A stretch of 64,000 nt of DNA from Bathymodiolus brooksi (taxonomy: Eukaryota; Mollusca; Bivalvia; Mytilida; Modiolidae), in the NCBI GenBank assembly GCA_963680875.1, contig OY804579.1:23607804-23671803 (forward strand), read 5' to 3'. The position numbers were made by a program, and so were the translations under genes. The notes below the pieces were generated by a model. It saw only the letters and a program-made list of their open reading frames with translations. It had not been told where the DNA came from and searched no databases. Below, one piece after another: positions 56,701 to 64,000 of this stretch (positions are counted from its first letter, which is position 1; each line of letters begins with the position of its first letter).

Positions 56701-59520
56701 GGACAGTCAAGCATGAACAATCCAGAGACACAGGCAACATTGGGCACAAGACAATGTTTTACAAAAGAAGATTTAGAGAAAACCAAAGGGGCAGTCAAGC
56801 ATGAACAATCCAGAGACACAGACAACATTGGGCACAAGACAATGTTTTACAAAAGAAGCTTTAGAGAAAACCAAAGGGACAGTCAAGCATGAACAATCCA
56901 GAGACACAGACAACATTAAGAAGAAGACAATGTTTTACAAAAGAAGCTTTAGAGAAGACCAAAGGGACTGTCAAGCATGAACAATCCAGAGACACAGGTA
57001 ACATTGGGCACAAGACAATGTTTTACAAAAGAAGCTTTAGAGAAAACCAAAGGGACTGTCAAGCATGAACAATCCAGAGACACAGGCAACATTGGGCACA
57101 AGACAATGTTTTACAAAAGAAGCCTTAGAGAAAACCAAAGGGACTGTCAAGCATGAACAATCCAGAGACACAGACAACATTGGGCACAAGACAATGTTTT
57201 ACAAAAGAAGCCTTAGAGAAAATCAAAGGGACTGTCAAGCATGAACAATCCAGAGACACAGGCACATTGGGCACAAGACAATGTTTTACAAAAGAAGCCT
57301 TAGAGAAAACCAAAGGGACTGTCTCAAAAGTGAGAATGTACAATCCAGAGAAACAGACAACATTGGGAAGAAGACAATGTTTTACAAAAGAAGCTTTTGA
57401 GAAACCCAAAGGAGCTATCAAGAATGTACAATACAGAGACACAGGCAACATTGGGCACAAGACAACGTTTTACAATCCAGAGACACAGGCAACATTGGGC
57501 ACAAGACAATGTTTTACAATCCAGAGACACATGTAACATTGGGCAAAAGACAATGTTTTACAAAAGAAGCCTTAGAGAAAACCAAAGGGACTGTCAAGCA
57601 TGAACAATCCAGAGACACAGACAACATTGGCCACAAGACAATGTTTTACAAAAGAAGCCTTAGAGAAAACCAAAGGGACTGTCAAGCATGAACAACCTAG
57701 AGACACAGACAACATTGGGCACAAGACAATGTTTTACAAAAGAAGCCTTAGAGAAAACCAAAGGGACTGTCAAGCATGAACAACCTAGAGACATAGACAA
57801 CATTGGGCACAAGACAATGTTTTACAAATGAAGCCTTAGAGAAAACCAAAGGGACTGTCAAACATGAACAATCCAGAGACACAGACAACATTGGGCACAA
57901 GACAATGTTTTACAAAAGAAGCTTTAGAGAAAACCAAAGGGACTGTCAAGCATGAACAATCCAGGACACATGTAACATTGGGCACAAGACAATGTTTTAC
58001 AAAAGAAGCTTTAGAGAAAACCGAAGGGACTGTCAAGCATGAACAATCCAGAGACACAGACAACATTGGGCAAAAGACAATGTTTTACAAAAGAAGCTTT
58101 AGAGAAAACCAAAGGGACAGTCAAGCATGAACAATCCAGAGACAGAGGCAACATTGGGCACAAGACAATGTTTTACAAAAGAAGATTTAGAGAAAACCAA
58201 AGGGGCAGTCAAGCATGAACAATCCAGAGACACAGACAACATTGGGCACAAGACAATGTTTTACAAAAGAAGCTTTAGAGAAAACCAAAGGGACAGTCAA
58301 GCATGAACAATCCAGAGACACAGGCAACATTGGGCACAAGACAATGTTTTACAAAAGAAGATTTAGAGAAAACCAAAGGGGCAGTCAAGCATGAACAATC
58401 CAGAGACACAGACAACATTGGGCACAAGACAATGTTTTACAAAAGAAGCTTTAGAGAAAACCAAAGGGACAGTCAAGCATGAACAATCCAGAGACACAGA
58501 CAACATTAAGAAGAAGACAATGTTTTACAAAAGAAGCTTTAGAGAAGACCAAAGGGACTGTCAAGCATGAACAATCCAGAGACACATGTAACATTGAGCA
58601 CATGACAATGTTTAACAAATTAAGCTTTAGAGAAACCCAAAGGGACTGTCAAGCATGAACAATCCAGAGACACATGTAACATTGGGCAAAAGACATTGTT
58701 AAACCGAATGGGCTATCAAGAATGTACAATCCAGAGACACAGGCAACATTTGGCACAAGACAATGTTTTATAAAATAAGCTTTAGAGAAAACCGAAGGGG
58801 CTGTCAAGCATGAACAATCCAGAGACACAGGTAACATTGGGCACAAGACAATGTTTTACAAAAGAAGCTTTAGAGAAAACCAAAGGGACAGTCAAGCATG
58901 AACAATCCAGAGACACAGGCAACATTGGGCACAAGACAATGTTTTACAAAAGAAGATTTAGAGAAAACCAAAGGGGCAGTCAAGCATTAACAATCCAGAG
59001 ACACAGACAACATTGGGCACAAGACAATGTTTTACAAAAGAAGCTTTAGAAAAAACCAAAGGGACAGTCAAGCATGAACAATCCAGAGACACAGACAACA
59101 TTAAGAAGAAGACAATGTTTTACAAAAGAAGCTTTAGAGAAGACCAAAGGGACTGTCAAGCATGAACAATCCAGAGACACATGTAACATTGAGCACATGA
59201 CAATGTTTAACAAATTAAGCTTTAGAGAAACCCAAAGGGACTGTCAAGCATGAACAATCCAGAGACACATGTAACATTGGGCAAAAGACATTGTTAAACC
59301 GAATGGGCTATCAAGAATGTACAATCCAGAGACACAGGCAACATTTGGCACAAGACAATGTTTTATAAAATAAGCTTTAGAGAAAACCGAAGGGGCTATC
59401 AAGAATGGACAATCCAGATAAACAGGCAATATTTGGCACAAGACAATGTTTTACAAAAGAAGCTTTATAGAAAAGGGACTATCATGAATGTACAAACTAG
59501 ACACAGAATGAAGAAAAAAA
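53757..59520. repeat. 88-bp satellite array made of two 44-bp modules
   Basis: Module A runs AATCCAGAGACACAGGCAAC to GACAATGTTTTAC (44 bp). Module B runs AAAAGAAGCCTTAGAGAAAA to GTCAAGCATGAAC (44 bp). Most of the array alternates A and B. At 53893-54108 module A alone repeats about five times at 44-bp period. Larger duplicated blocks are visible at offsets 614 bp (54335 to 54949), 1590 bp (55563 to 57153) and 595 bp (58501 to 59096). The short ORFs on both strands are repeat products and not genes. Confidence 0.92.
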
Positions 59521-59769
59521 ACACAAAACACAAAACTAAAATATGAGCAACACTGACTCCATCAAAAGGTTAACCAAAAGGCTTATGAACGGTAAGCATC
59601 TCCCACTTCTTACAAGATACATGCAGTGTAACTTATAGTCAAGTCCAAGTAATGTATATGTATCCACATTTTCTGTCCAATAAATTGTTTGGCCAAAGTA
59701 AACAAACACTTAAGTCATTTATATAATATTTTTGTCCTATAGCTTTATTACAAATATATGTTTTACAAA

Positions 59770-60905
59770 ACGAGAGGCTCAGTGGGCTGAGCCCGTGTCG
59801 CTCACCTTTCATTCTGCTTTGAGGAAACTTAATACAGAATCTTCCATAGGTGCTTCCCACCAAATTTCGGTTCATTTGGCAAAGCAGTTTCAGAGAAGAT
59901 TTTTAGAAATTGTCCAATCTGAAACAAGAATTGCCTGTGGCGGCAATGTTTGTTAATGGATCGAAACGATATGTGCAATCGCTATAAAGGACCTTCCATA
60001 GATGCTTCCTACCAAGTTTCATATCATTTGGCCAAGAGATTTCAGAGGAAAAGCTGTTTTAGAAATCGACCAATCAGAAACAAGAATTGCCTATGGCAGC
60101 CATGTTTGTTATCGGATCAAAACAGAATTAACATTTCCTATAGAGGACCTTCCATAGATGCTTCCTACCACGTTTCGGTTCATTTGGCCAAGCTGTTTCA
60201 GAGTAGAAGATTTTTAGAAATCAACCAATCAGAAAGAAGAATTGCATGTGGTGGCCATGTTTGTTAATGGATCGGAACAAATGAGCAATCTTTATATAGG
60301 ATTTTCCATAGATGCTTCCTACCAAGTTTCGGTTCATTTGACCAAGCGGTTTCAGAGAGGAAGATTTTTTAGAAATCGACCAATCAGAAACCAGAATTGC
60401 CTGTGGAGGCCATATTTGTTAATGTATCGGGATGAAATGAGCATTCTTTATAGAGAACTGCACATAGATGCATCCTACCAAATTTCGATTCATTTGGCAA
60501 AGTGGTTTCAGAGGAGAAGATTTTTTAGAAACCAACCAATCAAAAACAAGAATTGTATGTGGTGGCCATTTTTGTTAACGGATCGGGACGAAATGAGGAA
60601 ACTTTATAGAGAACTGCCCATAGATGCTTCCTACCAAGTTTCGGTTCATTTGGCCAAACGGTTTCAGAGGAGAAGATTTTTAAAAATCGGCCAATCAGAA
60701 ACAAGAATTGCCTGTGGTGGCCATGTTTGTAAATGGATTGGGATAAAATGAGCAATATTTATAGAGGACCTTCCATAGATGCTCCATACCAAGTTTCAGT
60801 TCATTTGGCTGAGGGATTTCAGAGGAGAAGATTAAAATGTGAAAAGTTAACGGACGACAGACACCAAGTGATGGCAAAAGCTCACTGCCTTTGGCAAGGT
60901 GAGCA
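59770..60905 (+). mobile_element. Tandem-core interspersed element, seven modules
   Basis: It starts CGAGAGGCTCAGTGGGCTGA and ends TTTGGCAAGGTGAGC. About seven modules of roughly 155 bp carry CCATAGATGCTTCCTACCAA, TTTCGGTTCATTTGGCCAA and CCAATCAGAAACAAGAATTG. This is the longest copy of the family in the window. The short frames over it are open by repetition only. Confidence 0.78.
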
Positions 60906-61768
60906 AAAAATTAGAAAAGTGCATTTTCATGGAATTTTATGATGGAAATAGATCACATGATTGTAGTAGGAACACTAGTATTTATAATAACTAAACATGG
61001 ATTTTTTTATATCTCCGTTAAATAAAACATTACAGATAACCATATTATGTAAAATTGCAACAATTATATAAATAAATTTAAATAATGACTGTTTATAGGG
61101 TTAGTGTAATTATGATAGATTAATATGGTCTTAGGTTCCTCACAACACAAATCAAGACAAACATATAATACTGTACCTCCTGTTTTATGAAGGTCATGAA
61201 AGATTTCTATCTACTGTATTTATGTTTATTAGTGTTTTTTATTATTAAATTTTGCCATAAATTTTAGTTTTGTGGTTTCTCAACAGTAGCATATGACATG
61301 GTAGAAATCTGTTATACATTCAATCTTTAATCTTAATTCCCTCATTTTTTGTTTTGTAGTAATATAAATTGAATGTGATCTCCCTCAATTTAACATGCTA
61401 AACACCTGAATATATAACAATTACCTCTTGTGTACTCCCTCAATTTAAGATGCCCAACAGTGAATATATAACAATTATCATTGCAGATTTTGTGCCAGGA
61501 ACAAAAACCATGAAAGTTACTCATTGGAAATTTAAAAAAAAACTGTTTTACTTTTAGTCAAATAAGAAAACTCTAATGGTCATAAAGAATTGTATCTACA
61601 AGTCATTGTCCTGATCATGAGATAATGAAATACAAACAAACAGCAATAGTTTTCTGGTTCCCTGTTTATCAGTAATACTAAAAGGGTACCAGAAAAACAA
61701 AAACATGCTATATTTAGTAACCATTAAAATGGAGTTTATAATACTGCTGACCAATCAATTTGTGATTA
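60906..61768. other. AT-rich DNA, nothing recognised
   Basis: No gene, array or clear element is visible. Confidence 0.5.
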
Positions 61769-62030
61769 CAGTAGTCCCCCCTCTTATAAGACCACTCCCA
61801 CCAAAGGACACCCCCTTTTATCCATCATGATTTCAGATGTACTGAGATAGTAAAATACTACTAAAATGTCCACCTTTTCAAAAGAGGCCATTCCTCTTAT
61901 AAGTCCACTCTCAACAAAGGACACCCCTTTCCATCAGGCCAGATTTCAGATGTACTGAGATAAATTGTCACCTCTTATAAGTCCACACTTTCATTGCAGA
62001 AGGGGTGACATTATTAGAAGGGTACTACTG
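61769..62030. mobile_element. MITE-like element with CAGTAGTCCCC ends, Tigger/pogo-like
   Basis: CAGTAGTCCCCCCTCTTATA at the left faces GAAGGGTACTACTG at the right. Inside, the CTCTTATAAG.CCACTC..CAAAGGACACCCC module occurs two to three times. The flank is TA on the left and TC on the right, so a TA target is only half supported. Confidence 0.45.
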
Positions 62031-62741
62031 TCTTGATTATTTTTATTCTGAGACAAAAATAAAACCACTAATTTTATTGCCATTAAAAATTTTAATAATG
62101 ATGTTGAAGTAGTTCACCATGCTATGTAGAAAGAACACACTTTTTAAAACTGAACAAACCATGTACACCATTGTATCAGCACTATCAAAATACATCATTA
62201 CTTTCTGTTAAAAATTAAAAAAAAAACCACAATAAAAAAAAAAACTACAAGCAATCTTATTAAATAACACAAGATGTTTTAAGAATATGTTCCAGTTTTT
62301 GGTACCTCATACTTTCTTATTATTGAGCTGCAAATTAAGTAAGATAGACAAACACCCTATATTTTGTAGGTTGATTAAATATCTGTAAATATGCACATAT
62401 AAATGTTAGATATTACCATCTGATTAAATTTACCCCTGCCCCCACCCCATATATACTAGTAATTATAAAGTTAATTGTTTCTCTATGGTAAAAGACAAGA
62501 GTGGTACAAGTTTACCATAAATAATATGTACATCTTCTTGTAAATCTACCTTCTTTGTAGTAAGACAACTACTGCTTTTGTAGTGTATGTTTTTTTTTCT
62601 GTGATAGTATGAAGTTTTGTTTGGTTTGTAACAAATGTGTGCATGCTTTTAATGGCTTGTTTTGCTACTGGAAATCTATTTAAAAAAGAGGAGAGGATTA
62701 GAATACATCAGCTGTTCTAACCTAACCGTATTTTGTAAGTG
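62031..62741. other. AT-rich DNA, nothing recognised
   Basis: No supported feature. Confidence 0.5.
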
Positions 62742-62872
62742 GCCGTCATGGTCTTGATCGTATGGTAGTTGGTGCCTATCACCACTAAAGTTGCGAGTTT
62801 GAATCTCGCTCATGGTGAGGTGTACTTGATACAATATTATGTGATAAAGTTTGTCAGTGACTGACAACAACT
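62742..62872 (+). mobile_element. tRNA-headed SINE, plus-strand copy (head and body start)
   Basis: The head reads ATCGTATGGTAGTTGGTGCC (A-box-like TGGTAGTTGG), then GCGAGTTTGAATCTCGCTC (B-box-like). The body CAATATTATGTGATAAAGTT and TGTCAGTGACTGAC is shared with the minus-strand copies at 20030 and 25507. It is tRNA-derived rather than a tRNA gene: no acceptor-stem pairing is maintained. Confidence 0.7.
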
Positions 62873-62910
62873 AAAAATGTAGAACTTCTACATGAATAGT
62901 AAATAACAAT

Positions 62911-63129
62911 ACAGACTACTTTAGTTATTAACAAAGCTAGTAATCTTTAATACAGGTAGAAAACTATATAATGTTATCTAACTACAGACTACTTTAGTTA
63001 TTAACAAAGCTAGTAATCTTTAATACAGGTAGAAAACTATATAATGTTATCTAACTACAGACTACTTCAGTTATTAACAAAGCTAGTAATCTTTAATACA
63101 GGTAGAAAACTATATAATGTTATCTAACT
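62911..63129. repeat. Three tandem copies of a 73-bp unit
   Basis: Units start ACAGACTACTTTAGTTATTA at 62911, 62984 and 63057 and are almost identical (one T-to-C change in the third). Non-coding. Confidence 0.9.
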
Positions 63130-64000
63130 ACAATTTTGAGCAACACACAAAAAATAATATTACATCAATCAACTATTTTGTTCAACAAATTAAATATTAA
63201 ATGCTCATATGTGTCCCTTGTACACAAAATAAGTTGATTTTTTGGATTTTTTTTTCTTAGATTGAACATATTATGCAAATTTTGTAATTATTCAGTGTAA
63301 CACAAATACACTACCAGGAAAAAAAATAAAACAAAAAATTACTTTAATAGAACATTTTGTATTTTATTTTTAGAAACAAAAACAGACAAACCAGAGGCTC
63401 CCAATAATGCTAGAGGAGACAATTTTTTTTTATTTAAAGTTTACCATGATGGCATTAGCTTACAGCATATTCATGTACATCATTATTTTTTTTAATTAAT
63501 TGTAGTGTTGCTAATAATTTAAATTAATTATTTGGTCGATTTAGAATTTTTTTCATATAATTCTGAGTTTCCTGCAGATTTCTGGGATATAATTTAACAT
63601 GAAAAGACACCTATTAAATCTATTATTCCAATACAACTAACTGTGCCTTGGTAAATAAGGGGAAAATGTAGTATACCTTTGCATTTTATGTATTAAAATG
63701 TGGATCAAAACATGTTGTACATACAAACACAGCTAAAGTTTGCATTAAACACCATTCAATCAATCAATCAATCAATTTTTTACATACTAAATGGTTACAT
63801 CATTACGAATAGGGTTTTTATAGAAGAAGCAGATCAACTCAACAGAAAATCAAATATAATTACATGTACAACAAATTGTCAAATGACTTCAAAATAAAAA
63901 TTATTTAAAAAAAAAGAAAAACAATTCTGGACTACATTAGTATTAAATGTATTTACTGTTACACAGACTACTTTAAACATCTTTTATTGTCCAAAAAATA
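63130..64000. other. AT-rich DNA to the window end, nothing recognised
   Basis: Apart from an AATC short tandem run near 63755 and a fragment starting CCAGAGGCTCCC near 63392, I see no supported feature. Confidence 0.5.

Noticed and set aside
44744..59520. CRISPR-like regular repeats
   Set aside because: Units are directly adjacent with no unique spacers, and the genome is eukaryotic. These are satellites.
53758..59546. Many ORFs of 60-134 codons on both strands of the 88-bp array
   Set aside because: They repeat with the array, overlap on both strands and shift frame between units, as expected for non-coding tandem DNA.
59732..60942. Plus-strand ORFs of 69-169 codons with repeating [17 protein letters not shown]
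   Set aside because: They arise from the 155-bp modules of a dispersed element, which have the same sequence at other loci with stops and frame changes.
62742..62872. Possible tRNA gene
   Set aside because: A- and B-box-like sequences are present, but the acceptor and anticodon arms do not pair, and the same sequence recurs with a shared SINE body at other sites.

Overview
This is eukaryotic nuclear DNA, AT-rich, intron-rich and crowded with transposable elements and tandem repeats. The repeat families, as I remember them, suggest a bivalve mollusc (possibly a mussel-like genome): short elements starting TATACCCCCC, tandem-core elements starting AGGCTCAGTGGGCTGAGCC, and tRNA-headed SINEs. 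That assignment is inference. No bacterial genes, CRISPR array, rRNA or true tRNA gene was seen.

One real host gene is present: WAPL (Wings apart-like, cohesin release factor), on the minus strand from about 23341 to 1. I could place thirteen coding exons with GT/AG boundaries and compatible phases. Together they encode about 1115 residues, from the start methionine to within the last part of the protein. The 3' end lies beyond the left edge. The 5' non-coding exon and promoter were not found. WAPL introns carry SINEs, fold-back hairpins, hAT-like elements, a 66-bp tandem array, a broken tyrosine-recombinase-type (DUF3504/Crypton-like) gene, and a 53-bp triplication that copies one splice acceptor.

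From 25.9 to 35 kb is a nested stack of DNA transposons that can be ordered from target-site duplications (TSDs). An old hAT gene fragment is split by a hAT element (26911-33647, TSD CTTGAATG) and by a hAT MITE (33874-34600, TSD ACTGTGAT). The first of these is itself invaded by a smaller hAT-like element, a Harbinger-like MITE and a 3.4-kb element at 29310-32734. That last element has 623-bp inverted repeats starting CACTGTG, a 5-bp TSD (TGTAT) and a C2H2 zinc-finger ORF of unknown family.

From 37.6 to 53 kb, a non-LTR retrotransposon reverse-transcriptase gene is cut in two by a 14.5-kb insertion (38217-52739). The insertion has CACTGTCGTC inverted ends and a 5-bp TSD (ATGTT), and removing it rejoins the RT reading frame. 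The insertion carries a pair of long inverted arms dense in CCGGAAGT and GCGCATGCGC motifs, and a 7.4-kb satellite of about 275 units of 27 bp. The long open frames over that satellite are artefacts of a period divisible by three.

From 53.7 to 59.5 kb is an 88-bp array built of two 44-bp modules with larger duplicated blocks. The remainder to 64 kb is repeats and AT-rich DNA with no gene recognised.

The most novel material is the pair of insertions with CACTG ends and 5-bp TSDs. Ends of this kind are known from Transib/RAG-type transposons, but neither insertion encodes a transposase I can recognise.
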